In this document: positions 10,828 to 20,774 of the stretch, piece after piece | How positions within the stretch are numbered: the stretch's first letter is position 1 | Layout: the number at the start of each line of letters is the position of its first letter | Origin: Desulfotomaculaceae bacterium | GTDB lineage: Bacteria > Bacillota > Desulfotomaculia > Desulfotomaculales > Pelotomaculaceae | Reading direction: 5' to 3' | Length of the DNA stretch: 64,000 nt | Assembly (NCBI GenBank): GCA_028702695.1 | Contig: JAQVOH010000001.1 | Location: 1 to 64,000 of the forward strand | Program-made: the position numbers and the translations under genes | Notes under the pieces: generated by a model | Told to the model about the DNA's origin: nothing | What the model saw: only the letters and a program-made list of their open reading frames with translations | Database searches by the model: none

Positions 10828-11255
10828 GATGCTTTACATGTACCTGTGCTTTCTAGTATTTGACCAGGTTGCTAGCGGTCATGAATTAGCCTGGATTATA
10901 GTATGATTATACCAGATGAGCAGGTTACTTTGGGTATTTCAAGTCGAAAAGCCATGAAAACCGGCACATTCTGTCTGAACCCGGCAAATGAATACGGTTT
11001 TGATGCAGCTTTTATTTTTAGTCAACAAATGCTTATTTCAAAGTTCATCCTGACACTTTAGCTTCTGGGAATTGTTCAGCAACCGTATTACGGCGGGTTC
11101 GTCCTCCATAATTGGCACAGCCTTTATATGTGAACCACCTAAGCTTTTTTAAGTTATATTTTATGTAAAACATACTAAAAAGAGCGCCGGAGTTTTTAAT
11201 CCCGACGCTCGTTAAGAAACAACACCTGACTTGATTGTATCTGCAGTTATTACAA

Positions 11256-11534
11256 TTAATCTTCCTCGCTATCTTCCTCATTATCTTCCTCAGGTTCTGC
11301 ATTGTTATCGTTAGCTCCGGACTCCCCTGAACCACTTGTTTCCTTATCAGGAGATAGCGGATTTCCTACATCCTGTATGCCTTTGTTGACATCCTCAACG
11401 GCTTTGTTAACGTTCTGGATACTGTCATTAACATTATTAATGCCGTCGGTAAGGTCCTGAGCAGTGCCACAACCTGAAACAAACAAAGTAAACACAAACA
11501 TAACAGCAATTGCGAAAAATAATTTTTTCATCAC
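11256..11534 (-). CDS. Small lipoprotein with acidic C-terminus
   Basis: 92 aa; lipobox-like FVSGCGTAQ, C-terminal NNAEPEEDNEEDSEED; RBS ggggggtggt. Confidence 0.65.
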   Translation of the reverse strand: MMKKLFFAIAVMFVFTLFVSGCGTAQDLTDGINNVNDSIQNVNKAVEDVNKGIQDVGNPLSPDKETSGSGESGANDNNAEPEEDNEEDSEED

Positions 11535-11743
11535 AAACCACCCCCCTCATAATGGTATATATTCCTGCTATTTAAATTATTCCTTTTTTTTTACTGGAGC
11601 ATTCCCTTTGATATGCCTTTCAAGAGCTTCTATTTGCATAATTTGTTATATCTGCTCCAAAATGCATATAATACCAAGTGCACCGAGAAAAGACCATGCA
11701 ATGGTCTTATGGGTATTAAAATAATTATGGAGTTCTTGGTATA

Positions 11744-12823
11744 ATGCTAAACAAAAATAAGATTTCCGACGGGCAGGCAATTGTACTGATCGTGCTTGCC
11801 AGTATTTCATCAGCGCTTTTTTTCGTTCCCCTGGGGGTAGTCACCATTGTCGACCAGGATGCGTGGATAGCAATGATCCTGGCAACATTTTTAGCTATGT
11901 TATTGGTTTATTACCCGCTGGCGGATTTGGGAAGGCGATATCCTGGGAAAACAATAATTCAATACAGTGAAAACATTCTGGGCAGATTCGCGGGCAAGCT
12001 GGTTGGCGCGATCTTTGTTTATTATTTTTTCCAGAACCATTGCTGGGCTTTAAGGGAATTTGGTGAGGTAACAGCTGTTTTCTTACCAAAAACCCCCATG
12101 CTGGTAATTATGCTCCTGCTTTCTTTGTTAACAGCCTATGCTGTAAATAGCGGCCTGGAGGTAATTGGCAGGTGTGCTGAGCTTCTTTTTCCCATAGGCG
12201 TTTTTGCCCTGGTCTTTATAGTAGTGGGCAGTGCCGGATTAATGGATTTTACCAAAATTATGCCGGTTATGGAAGGCCCAGTGCTGCCGCTTTTATGGGC
12301 AACCTTGATTCCTTTGGACTGGCTGTCCGTCGGCTTTGTTTTCAGTGTAATTACGGCGTCGGTAAACAAACGGAGTATTGTGAAAAATGGTTTGACAGCA
12401 GTGGGGATGGCCGGAGTCATTCTCACTGTTTTCAGCTTGGTCAATATAATGGTTATTGGTACCCCGCTGTTGAAGAAAATAAGCTTCCCTCTCCTTGAGT
12501 TGGCAAGATATGGGAAGATACCTGTCTTTGAGAGAATGGAAGTACTGATTGTGGTGTTTTGGAGCAGTTGGATTTTTGTTAAAGGGGCTCTTTTTTCTTA
12601 CGCCACTGTATTAAGTTTATCACAGTTCTTCAATCTTGCCGGTTACCGCTTTCTTATTCTTAGCGAAACTGTGCTGGCCATAGCCTATGCTGTTTATCAG
12701 TATAATAGCTTTGTTGAGATGTCTTATCTTTTTAATACAGCCACGTTATATTATATTTCTCTATCTGTAGGCCTTCCATTTACCCTTTGGCTGGTTTCCA
12801 TAGCCCGGTCCAAATCAGGATAA
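11744..12823 (+). CDS. GerAB/ArcD/ProY family (endospore germination-type) permease
   Basis: 359 aa, ~10 hydrophobic segments; KISDGQAIVLIVLASISSALFFVP, YFFQNHCWALREFGEVTAVFLPKTPMLVI style typical of GerAB proteins. Confidence 0.85.
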   Translation: MLNKNKISDGQAIVLIVLASISSALFFVPLGVVTIVDQDAWIAMILATFLAMLLVYYPLADLGRRYPGKTIIQYSENILGRFAGKLVGAIFVYYFFQNHCWALREFGEVTAVFLPKTPMLVIMLLLSLLTAYAVNSGLEVIGRCAELLFPIGVFALVFIVVGSAGLMDFTKIMPVMEGPVLPLLWATLIPLDWLSVGFVFSVITASVNKRSIVKNGLTAVGMAGVILTVFSLVNIMVIGTPLLKKISFPLLELARYGKIPVFERMEVLIVVFWSSWIFVKGALFSYATVLSLSQFFNLAGYRFLILSETVLAIAYAVYQYNSFVEMSYLFNTATLYYISLSVGLPFTLWLVSIARSKSG

Positions 12824-13042
12824 GATTTTCTCAAGCATATTCCATGCCGGCACAAACAGGTACTCCATTCTTTTGGTGGGATTGGGCAACTGCCAGCGGT
12901 AAATTTGCCCCACACTATAGATCAGCCCGAAGGAAAGCATGATTGAAAAAACCGTCAGTTCTTTCCACAGCCTTCCTTTTATTAAACCCGGCGCCTGCAA
13001 GGCAATTATGGCTGCGAAAATTAAAATTATTAAGCTTACCAT
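12815..13042 (-). CDS. Small membrane protein, convergent with the GerAB-type gene
   Basis: 75 aa ORF; two hydrophobic segments; 3' end overlaps the GerAB-type ORF by 9 bp. Confidence 0.5.
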   Translation of the reverse strand: MVSLIILIFAAIIALQAPGLIKGRLWKELTVFSIMLSFGLIYSVGQIYRWQLPNPTKRMEYLFVPAWNMLEKILS

Positions 13043-13140
13043 TTTAGCTTTCCTTCATCCTAAATTTTTGTATTAAGTATATTATGTAAAAAGGAACACA
13101 AATTATGCCTACACATTGAATACCGTGGTATTAAATTTTA

Positions 13141-13184
13141 AAACACAAAAAAAGCAGCGCAAAAATCGCTGCTTTTTTGTGTTT
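13141..13184 (-). terminator. Intrinsic (bidirectional) terminator downstream of csp
   Basis: acacaaaaaaagcagcgcaaaaatcgctgcttttttgtgt. Confidence 0.85.
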
Positions 13185-13211
13185 TAATTATATATAAAAG
13201 AAACCCTTTAT

Positions 13212-13409
13212 CTATAATTTAATAACATTTGAGGCTTGAGGGCCACGGTCGCCTTGAACAACTTCAAATTCAACACTTTGACCTTCATCGAGAGTTTTGA
13301 AACCTTCAGTTTGGATGGCAGAGAAATGTACAAATACATCATTGCCCTCTTCAGTTTCAATAAACCCAAAGCCTTTGTCTGGATTAAACCATTTTACTTT
13401 ACCAGTCAT
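13212..13409 (-). CDS. Cold-shock protein (CspA family)
   Basis: 65 aa; [33 protein letters not shown]. Confidence 0.96.
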   Translation of the reverse strand: MTGKVKWFNPDKGFGFIETEEGNDVFVHFSAIQTEGFKTLDEGQSVEFEVVQGDRGPQASNVIKL

Positions 13410-13792
13410 ACTTTTACGTTACCTCCTAAATTTACCTCTTATGAGATCTAATTATTAATTATACACTATAATCATCAAAATGCAAGACAATATTTAAAAA
13501 TGCTTATCTTATTTTCTTCCTAAGAATCCCACAAGGGGTTCTTAGCTTTTATAGACTTTCATTTTGATGCTTTGATTAGGGTCACTCACCAGTATTCTGC
13601 ACCACATCCAGCAGCTCATGAATATCTACCTGCCAATCCAAGTTTACATCCGACTTCCAGGCATTCCAATCTAAAAGGAAGGAACTGAAAGAACGGACTA
13701 TCCAGGGACTACCTTTTTTTCTAGCCAGTTGATAATAATTGACAATTATTGCAAAAGATAAAACCCTTGAGTTTTTCAAGGGTTTCAGGCTC

Positions 13793-13869
<77 letters not shown>

Positions 13870-13873
13870 ATAG

Positions 13874-13947
13874 TGGAGCGGGTGAAGGGAATCGAACCCT
13901 CGTAATCGGCTTGGAAGGCCGACGCTCTACCATTGAGCTACACCCGC
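13874..13947 (-). tRNA. tRNA-Gly (anticodon TCC)
   Basis: Reverse complement gcgggtgtagctcaatggtagagcgtcggccttccaagccgattacgagggttcgattcccttcacccgctcca. Confidence 0.96.
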
Positions 13948-14045
13948 TTGGTAAAACATCTATCCTTTTGATCGATGCTTATACATTATAACTAATAACC
14001 GGCCCCACGTCAAAGTTAATTTACTCCACCAGCAAGATTCTTGTT

Positions 14046-14528
14046 TCAGATGCGGCGAATGGCCGGTCTGACCCCATTCTCGTCAATCTCCAGAATACCG
14101 TAACTGGGCTGGTCATGGTCGCGCGGCCTGGCGATGCTGCCCGGGTTGAACAGCAGCACGCCGTCCTCCCTGATAAACCCGGCGGCGTGGCTGTGCCCGA
14201 ACACAACCGTATCAGCGCCAATTCCTGCCGCTTGCAAAGCCAGTTTACCAAACCGGTGTTTAGACGCAAACGCGTTCCCATGCACTAAAAGGATGCGGTG
14301 ACCGGCCAGCTCGAGAACCAGCTCCTGCGGCCCTTCGTCATAGAGGTCACAGTTACCCATAACAGCCCTGACCGGTAAATTCGTTTCGGCAGCCAGTATT
14401 GCGGCGTCCCGGTAAAAATCACCGGCATGGATGATTAAATCTACGGGGCCTGCCTCTTTGAGCGAACGGACGGCATGATCCAGGTGGCCGTGACTGTCGC
14501 TAAAAACTATCGCCCGCAAGCTCTTCAC
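14046..14528 (-). CDS. YfcE/MJ0936-family metallophosphoesterase
   Basis: 160 aa; FSDSHGH, IHAGDF, VMGNCD, LVHGN, FGHSH. Confidence 0.92.
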   Translation of the reverse strand: MKSLRAIVFSDSHGHLDHAVRSLKEAGPVDLIIHAGDFYRDAAILAAETNLPVRAVMGNCDLYDEGPQELVLELAGHRILLVHGNAFASKHRFGKLALQAAGIGADTVVFGHSHAAGFIREDGVLLFNPGSIARPRDHDQPSYGILEIDENGVRPAIRRI

Positions 14529-15132
14529 TCCCCGCCACCATTTTTTTGAGATCGGAAAGGATGTCGATTGCTCCCTCCAACGCCTTGGCCCGGTGGCTTA
14601 TTTTGTTTTTTATAGCGGGTTCCAGTTCGGCAAAGGTCCGATCGTAGGCCGGGACATAAAACAGCGGGTCATAGCCAAAACCGCCCTGCCCCCGTGGCTC
14701 CTCCACGATAACTCCCTCGCAGGAGCCCTCGGCAATGTGAACCCAACCATCCGGCTCGGCAATGGCGACCACGCATTGGAAGCGAGCGGTCCTGTGTTCA
14801 GCCGGCATGCCTGACAGCAGGTCCAGCAGCTTCAGGTTATTGGCCTGGTCGTCTTTTCCCTCCCCGGCAAAGCGGGATGAGTAGATACCGGGCGCCCCGT
14901 CCAGCGCGTCGACCTCCAGTCCGGAGTCGTCGGCCAGCGCCAGCAGGCCGGTGTGCCCGGAGACAGTCGTTGCTTTAATCATGGCGTTTTCTCTGAAGGT
15001 GTTACCGTTCTCGATGATTTCACCGAGCTCTGGAAATTCACGCAGGGAGATCACCTCGACCCCATGCGGAGCCAGAATATCTGCTATCTCCCGAACTTTG
15101 CCCTCATTGCCGGTTGCCAAAACCACTTTCAA
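14500..15132 (-). CDS. rdgB: XTP/dITP diphosphatase (RdgB/HAM1 family)
   Basis: 210 aa; VLATGNEGKVREI, ALADDSGLEVDALDGAPGIYSSRFAG, GQGGFGYDPLFYVP, ISHRAKAL. Confidence 0.95.
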   Translation of the reverse strand: MKVVLATGNEGKVREIADILAPHGVEVISLREFPELGEIIENGNTFRENAMIKATTVSGHTGLLALADDSGLEVDALDGAPGIYSSRFAGEGKDDQANNLKLLDLLSGMPAEHRTARFQCVVAIAEPDGWVHIAEGSCEGVIVEEPRGQGGFGYDPLFYVPAYDRTFAELEPAIKNKISHRAKALEGAIDILSDLKKMVAGSEELAGDSF

Positions 15133-15135
15133 TAT

Positions 15136-15879
15136 CTAAACCCCCCCGATGCCTTTTGCGGCAGCCCCCAATACTTCTTTCTGGTAGTTGATCAACCATT
15201 CGATCCCCTGCTGGGCCAAATCGATCATCTCATTTATTTCCTGACGGCTAAAGGACGCTTCCTCACCGGTGCCCTGCACCTCCACGAAGCGGCCCGCGCC
15301 AGTCATAACAATATTCATGTCCACCTCCGCGGCGGAATCCTCCTCGTAACAAAGGTCCAGGATGACCTGCCCGGCACTTCGCCCCACGCTGGTGGCAGCA
15401 ATAAAGTCCTTTATTGGCATGGTCTTAAGCAGCCCTTGCTCCCTTAGCTTGTTTACCGCGTCTACCAGAGCGACAAAAGCACCGGTGATCGAGGCCGTCC
15501 TGGTGCCACCGTCGGCCTGGATCACGTCGCAGTCCAAAGTGATTGTGCGCTCACCTAGTGCCGGCAGGTCCATCACCGACCGTAGAGCGCGGCCGATGAG
15601 ACGTTGAATTTCAAAAGTGCGTCCGCCAATCTTCCCCCTGGCCGCCTCTCTGGCGGTCCTGTTCCCGGTGGCGCGGGGCAACATGCCGTACTCGGCGGTA
15701 ACCCAGCCCTTTCCTGCTCCCCTGAGAAACGGGGGCACTTTTTCCTCGACCGACGCCGTGCAAATTACCCTGGTATCCCCGACTTCAACCAGAACCGAAC
15801 CCTCGGCGTGTTTGTTGTATTTCCTGGTTATATGAACCGGCCGTAATTGGCCCGACTCTCTCCCGTCAATTCTCTGCAT
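15136..15879 (-). CDS. rph: Ribonuclease PH
   Basis: 247 aa; [70 protein letters not shown]. Confidence 0.97.
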   Translation of the reverse strand: MQRIDGRESGQLRPVHITRKYNKHAEGSVLVEVGDTRVICTASVEEKVPPFLRGAGKGWVTAEYGMLPRATGNRTAREAARGKIGGRTFEIQRLIGRALRSVMDLPALGERTITLDCDVIQADGGTRTASITGAFVALVDAVNKLREQGLLKTMPIKDFIAATSVGRSAGQVILDLCYEEDSAAEVDMNIVMTGAGRFVEVQGTGEEASFSRQEINEMIDLAQQGIEWLINYQKEVLGAAAKGIGGV

Positions 15880-15931
15880 GATACCGCTCCTTTTTTTTGC
15901 GAATAAACCAACCGTAATAGTTCGCTGTTGC

Positions 15932-16702
15932 TTATACTTGATAAATCTCTCTTTCGACCGCAGCTAGAGCCGGCTTGCCGAAGCCGTCGGTAGCCTGCCG
16001 GCACAGTTCGGCAGGCTCATATTCAGGCCAAAAGTGGGTTAGTAAAAGATGTTTTACCCCCGCCTGTCCGGCAATTTCACCAGCTTGCCGCGCGGTCAGG
16101 TGAGAATCTCGCAGATATTGCGCATCGCTATCCAGGCCGCTGGCTTCACACAGGAAAAGGTCGGCGCCGGCGGCCAGCCTTGCAATATTTTCAGTCCTTG
16201 CTGTATCACCGGAGAAGACGAACCTGCCCTCCCCTTGCACTGCTACGGAGTAGGCCGGCACAGAATGCCTGGCGCTGGCAAAGTGGAATACCAAATTAGC
16301 CCAATCAAGCCTTTGCACCTGAAGACCGCTGTCTAGTGTTTCCCCAGCCAGTGATTCTATTGCAGTAACCTCATAAGCATCTTTATAGCCCACAAGCTCC
16401 TGATATGCCTGCTCCGGGAAAGAAGGTACCACCAGCTTGACGGGACCGGTTCTTTCACCTTCCCGCCTGGCGCCCTCCACCGCATGACGCAGCGGAAAAA
16501 GATCCAGATAGTGGTCGTGATGCAGGTGGGTGATAATCACCCCGTCCAGTAATCTAAAGTCCATAAACTCTCTCAACCTGCTCAGGCTCCCATTGCCTGC
16601 CTCCAATAATATGTTCAACCCGCCCGCGCGGAGCAGGTAACCGGAGCAGGCCCCTCCTCCCTTGGGGTAAGGCGCCCAACAGCCCAGGACAATGATTTCC
16701 AC
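15932..16702 (-). CDS. MBL-fold metallohydrolase (RNase Z-like)
   Basis: 256 aa; [52 protein letters not shown]. Confidence 0.9.
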   Translation of the reverse strand: MEIIVLGCWAPYPKGGGACSGYLLRAGGLNILLEAGNGSLSRLREFMDFRLLDGVIITHLHHDHYLDLFPLRHAVEGARREGERTGPVKLVVPSFPEQAYQELVGYKDAYEVTAIESLAGETLDSGLQVQRLDWANLVFHFASARHSVPAYSVAVQGEGRFVFSGDTARTENIARLAAGADLFLCEASGLDSDAQYLRDSHLTARQAGEIAGQAGVKHLLLTHFWPEYEPAELCRQATDGFGKPALAAVEREIYQV

Positions 16703-16720
16703 AGTATTTCCCCCGCAAGG

Positions 16721-17497
16721 TTATTTTGTGCTGCTCCTGCTTGCAGCAGCGTCTACACAGCAGCCCACCGCTCCGGCGTATTGCGGGTGTGCAGGGACGA
16801 CCACTTCCCTGCCCAGTTCCTCCCTGATGATTTCCACAAGCGCACCGTTATTGGCCACCCCCCCTGTGATAACAATCGTATCGCTGGAGAGTTTGACCAG
16901 CATGGGTTTAATCCTTTTGTAAATGCTGTAATTTACACCCGCCGCCAGGCTGGCTGTGGAATAGCCCTCCACCACGAAACCGATGAGCTCGCTTTCCCCG
17001 AAAACAGCGCAGGTGGAGGTGAGTTCTGCCGGCTCCCGGCGGTGTCGGCTCAATTCTTCCATACTGATGTTTAGTGCCGCAGCCATATTCTCAAGGTAGC
17101 GGCCGGTGCTGGCGGCGCATTTATCGTTGGTCAGAAAATCATTGAGACGTCCCTGACGCACCAGGGCCACTTTGCTGTCCTGGCCGCCTAAGTCCAGCAG
17201 GGTAAAATCGGTCAGTCCGGTCAGGTAAACGGCGCCCAGTACGTGTGCCTTGATTTCTGGAATAATCCGCGCGCCCTTAACGTTTACTGCCTGGCGTCCG
17301 TAGCCGGTGGCAGTGATGATGGGGTCGCCGCTGGACAACTCCAAACTGGCGGCGTCGATGACCAGACGTCCGCCTTCCCTTTTGCCATGTTCACGGTAAA
17401 ACCGCATCGTATCAAATTTATCCAAACGAATTAACAAATCATTTTCCAGCAGCGCCAGCTTCACGCTGCGGCTGCCGAGGTCAAGACCGATAAACAT
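16721..17497 (-). CDS. Acyl-CoA dehydratase activase (BadF/BadG/HgdC ATPase family)
   Basis: 258 aa; IGLDLGSRSVKLALL, LLDLGGQDSKVALV, FLTNDKCAASTGRYLE, CAVFGESELIG, TGGVANNGALV. Confidence 0.93.
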   Translation of the reverse strand: MFIGLDLGSRSVKLALLENDLLIRLDKFDTMRFYREHGKREGGRLVIDAASLELSSGDPIITATGYGRQAVNVKGARIIPEIKAHVLGAVYLTGLTDFTLLDLGGQDSKVALVRQGRLNDFLTNDKCAASTGRYLENMAAALNISMEELSRHRREPAELTSTCAVFGESELIGFVVEGYSTASLAAGVNYSIYKRIKPMLVKLSSDTIVITGGVANNGALVEIIREELGREVVVPAHPQYAGAVGCCVDAAASRSSTK

Positions 17498-17503
17498 CAG
17501 GGA

Positions 17504-18481
17504 TCACCTCAACATATCAAGAAAGACATCCATGCGCATACGCGTGCGGGCATCCAGGCGGGTAGGCTTATCGCCCTCCAGGGTCAAAACAGGCAGGGCA
17601 ATCTTCTGCCTGATAATCAGGTCTTCAATTTGGCGGAAGCAGAAGCTCTGGGCGTAGTGGATGATCCCGTCCAGCCTCCTTCTGGCCGCTTCGCGCTGGA
17701 TTTCTTCGAGACGGAAGAAAATCCCATAGGGATAGGTGTAAAGCTGGTACTGCTCAACCAGGTCACTAGTATCAAAGGGCATGGTAAACTGCCTCTGGGT
17801 CTCGTTGTAGACCACACGGGCGCCCCGCTCCTCCAGGTAGTCATACAATTCCCCGACTATGGGCGGCACACCGATATAGCCCAGGCGGAGCTCCCCTTGC
17901 CGGGGTGGTTGCGTGCGCGCCTTTTCTAGAAAAACAGATGCCTCATCAGCAAATTTCTCAGGCTCCCCGTTGAAATCGCTGCAGCTTACCTGGTAGATAT
18001 GGTTATCCCACCCGCTCACACGGTTTTCCTGCCAGGTCAGCCGGTCAAGCTCCCACACCTTGCTTCTGGCCAGATCCAGGCGCTTTTTCTGTTCATTAAC
18101 CTGCCCCCAGGTTACGCCAAAGCGTGACATCACCTTTTCCATCTGCAGGCGCAGCATGTCGGAATCCCGGTCGTAAGGATAGGCAAACGGCACGACTTCC
18201 AGACCGGCCAGCTGCAGGGTTTCCATGAGAGCATGGGTGTTGCTGCAGTCACCCTGGGTAACAGCGATGATGGTGCGGATATCCGTATGCTTCAAGACGG
18301 TGCTGTATATACCCTTAATCCAGGCGCAAAGGTTGCGGGGATAGCCGGCCAGTTCGGCATCCTCCACCAGGACTTGGGGGTTTTCATCTGTAATAAAGAC
18401 ATTGTTTAAATCCACGGGCACCAAACCGGCCGCATAGATAATTTCCACAGGAACGGTCGTGGTTATACCAACCTTAGACAA
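17504..18481 (-). CDS. 2-hydroxyacyl-CoA dehydratase D-component family protein (possible double-cubane cluster protein)
   Basis: 325 aa; conserved Cys contexts PRNLCAWIKG, TQGDCSNTHALME, YAQSFCFRQIEDL; 6 bp upstream of the activase. Confidence 0.88.
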   Translation of the reverse strand: MSKVGITTTVPVEIIYAAGLVPVDLNNVFITDENPQVLVEDAELAGYPRNLCAWIKGIYSTVLKHTDIRTIIAVTQGDCSNTHALMETLQLAGLEVVPFAYPYDRDSDMLRLQMEKVMSRFGVTWGQVNEQKKRLDLARSKVWELDRLTWQENRVSGWDNHIYQVSCSDFNGEPEKFADEASVFLEKARTQPPRQGELRLGYIGVPPIVGELYDYLEERGARVVYNETQRQFTMPFDTSDLVEQYQLYTYPYGIFFRLEEIQREAARRRLDGIIHYAQSFCFRQIEDLIIRQKIALPVLTLEGDKPTRLDARTRMRMDVFLDMLR

Positions 18482-18749
18482 ACTCTCAGCCCTTTCTTAT
18501 GAAACAGTCTAGATGTGTGCGAGGGCTTTGGCAATTTTAAATCATTATACCCCCGCTTGACGGGCCATAATCCAAAACAAATATTCCGTAGTAATGCTCC
18601 CCCAAAATATTGATAATAAGCCAAGCCTTTTTAAATATTCACGGACAAAAGGCTGTGTTCCTCTTTTTCCCGAAAAAAAAACCGGCACTAGCCCGCGTAA
18701 AAGCGGAAATGACCGGTTCCCTGTAATCATTTACATCTAAAACTCTATT

Positions 18750-20549
18750 CTAAGCTGTTCTTTTCTGTGCAAAATAAGTACCAATACCCTTGACGATGGC
18801 TTCAGCTGCCTTATTCTTGAAGCTGTCGGTTTTAAGTAATTTCTCTTCCGACGAATTCGAGATGAATGCCAGTTCAAGTAGCACTGCCGGCATGTTGGAG
18901 GTACGCACTACCGCGAAGTTGGCTTCTTTGACACCGATGTCTCGCAACCCCAGGGACTTGATCATCTCATTCTGGATAGAGCACGCCAACTTATTGCTTT
19001 CTTGCAGCCTGGGCGTCTCGGTACCGTCGTATATATAGCTGGTGGTACCGCCAATGGACGGGTTCGTGTTAGCGTTGATATGGATACTGACAAGTATGTC
19101 CGCCTTGTTCTTATTGGCGATGTCGGTTATGGCGGACAGGCTGACATCCTTGTCCATGCTCCGGGTCATGATGACCTTGGCTCCCTGCGCTTCCAACAGC
19201 TTGGACACTCGCTTGGCAATATCCAGCGTAACGGTCTTTTCCTGGGTGCCGTTCGGCCCGATAGCGCCAGGGTCGGATCCACCATGCCCCGGGTCGAGCA
19301 CTATAATCCTGTTTTTATAGGCTCCGTCAAGATTGGGGATGTAGGTATCAATGTTTAAAGTCTTTTTGTTACTGGAAAGTGAGACCTCACACATAACCCC
19401 GCTTTTCAGTTCAAATACCAGCCTGGTCACATCAGGATTCTTTTGATAATGACCGGCTCTCACCTTGCTGACTGTTTTAGATGAAACATTTTTCGTTTCA
19501 GGAAGAGCTCCGGGGGAAACTCCCTCAATGTCTACCACCAACCGGTTAGGGTTACTTAAATAAAATGAGTTATAGCTAACCGGCGTATCAGTCTTAACAG
19601 CAAAGGCGGTCTGGTCGGAAGCTGTTTTCTGCACATTCATTGACAGTACCTTACCGGACTCACTATCGTCACTATCGTCACTATCGTCATTATTGTCATT
19701 ATTGTCGGGCCTGTCGCCGCCCCTCGATACTCCAGGGTTGCCAGTCTGTTCAACAGGTGTAGGCGCTGCCGGCACCGGCGCAACATCGTTAAGCGCCACC
19801 AGCCATCCGGCCACCCAGCCATTCCCGCCGGACGGCAGACTGACCTGGCACCAGTCACCCGACTGGCTCAATACCGGCAGGCTGTTCCCCTGGACAACCG
19901 AGCCGACTACCGCGTTGGACGTACCCGGGCCGCTGCGGACATTAACGATACTGCCGTTCACCACGGCCACCTTTGCTCCGCCACTCACTGCAGCCGGCGC
20001 CGGGTTAACAGCTTCTGGTTGGGAAACCACGGGTTGTGCAGTTTCAAGGCTGACCAGCCATCCGGCCACCCAACCGGTCCCCGAACTCAACTGGACTTTT
20101 ACCCAATCGCCACTGCTTTCCAGAACCGGGAAACGATCTCCGCTCCCGCCCTGAGTAATGATCCCGTAACTGGTGCCAGGCCCCCCCCTGACATTGATCC
20201 CATTGCCATTCAATAAGGCAACCTGCCCGGCGCTTGCTGCAGCTGCCTGAGGTTGCTGGATATTTACCAACCAACCGGCTACCCAACCCTGCCCGCCGCT
20301 GTTCAATCCAACGTTATACCAGTCAGTTGATTGGCCCAGGACAGTTAGTTGGTCTCCCAGATTAGCCTGGGCGATGACTCCGTAGTTGGTACCGGGGCCG
20401 TTTCGCACATTAACCGCACTACCCGCCACCACGGCGGTTGTTCCGGCGGCCCCCGCCGGGTTTGCACCAGAGAGGACAGCACCCATCAATAAGGCCAGTC
20501 CTACTAATACTGGTAACAGACCAAATTGTGTCTTAACTTTCATAGGCAT
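18750..20549 (-). CDS. N-acetylmuramoyl-L-alanine amidase with three SH3b domains and an AMIN domain
   Basis: 599 aa; three repeats of VNVRNGPGTNYGVIxQ-type SH3b; AMIN region RLVVDIEGVSPGALPETK; amidase_3 motifs IIVLDPGHGGSDPGAIGPNGTQEKTVTLDIAK, SIHINANTNPSIGGTTSYIYD, LLELAFISNSSEEKLL. Confidence 0.95.
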   Translation of the reverse strand: MPMKVKTQFGLLPVLVGLALLMGAVLSGANPAGAAGTTAVVAGSAVNVRNGPGTNYGVIAQANLGDQLTVLGQSTDWYNVGLNSGGQGWVAGWLVNIQQPQAAAASAGQVALLNGNGINVRGGPGTSYGIITQGGSGDRFPVLESSGDWVKVQLSSGTGWVAGWLVSLETAQPVVSQPEAVNPAPAAVSGGAKVAVVNGSIVNVRSGPGTSNAVVGSVVQGNSLPVLSQSGDWCQVSLPSGGNGWVAGWLVALNDVAPVPAAPTPVEQTGNPGVSRGGDRPDNNDNNDDSDDSDDSESGKVLSMNVQKTASDQTAFAVKTDTPVSYNSFYLSNPNRLVVDIEGVSPGALPETKNVSSKTVSKVRAGHYQKNPDVTRLVFELKSGVMCEVSLSSNKKTLNIDTYIPNLDGAYKNRIIVLDPGHGGSDPGAIGPNGTQEKTVTLDIAKRVSKLLEAQGAKVIMTRSMDKDVSLSAITDIANKNKADILVSIHINANTNPSIGGTTSYIYDGTETPRLQESNKLACSIQNEMIKSLGLRDIGVKEANFAVVRTSNMPAVLLELAFISNSSEEKLLKTDSFKNKAAEAIVKGIGTYFAQKRTA

Positions 20550-20774
20550 CCCTCCGCTTATCCCGGTTAATTAGTTAAGGTGATTAACCTTCAATTTCTA
20601 CATAATCACCCATCATTCCTCTTGTCTGGGAAGAATATTTTAATTTCCAAAATAAAACAAAAACCATATACTGCTGAAGCTTGGCTAATCCTGTAACTTC
20701 AACTCTTATATGGTTAGACATTGTAAAATATCATTTGGTTCGAACTAAAAGCTAGTTTATAAGATAATCTTTGG

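Noticed and set aside
11045-11335. 96-aa minus-strand ORF
   Set aside because: Overlaps the lipoprotein gene in another frame and lacks family motifs; only the short GGSHIKA-like stretch is of interest.
19637-19858. Short tandem repeats (ctatcgtcactatcgtc... attattgtcattattgtc)
   Set aside because: They encode the D/N/S-rich linker (DNNDNNDDSDDSDDSE) of the amidase; low-complexity coding, not a separate element.
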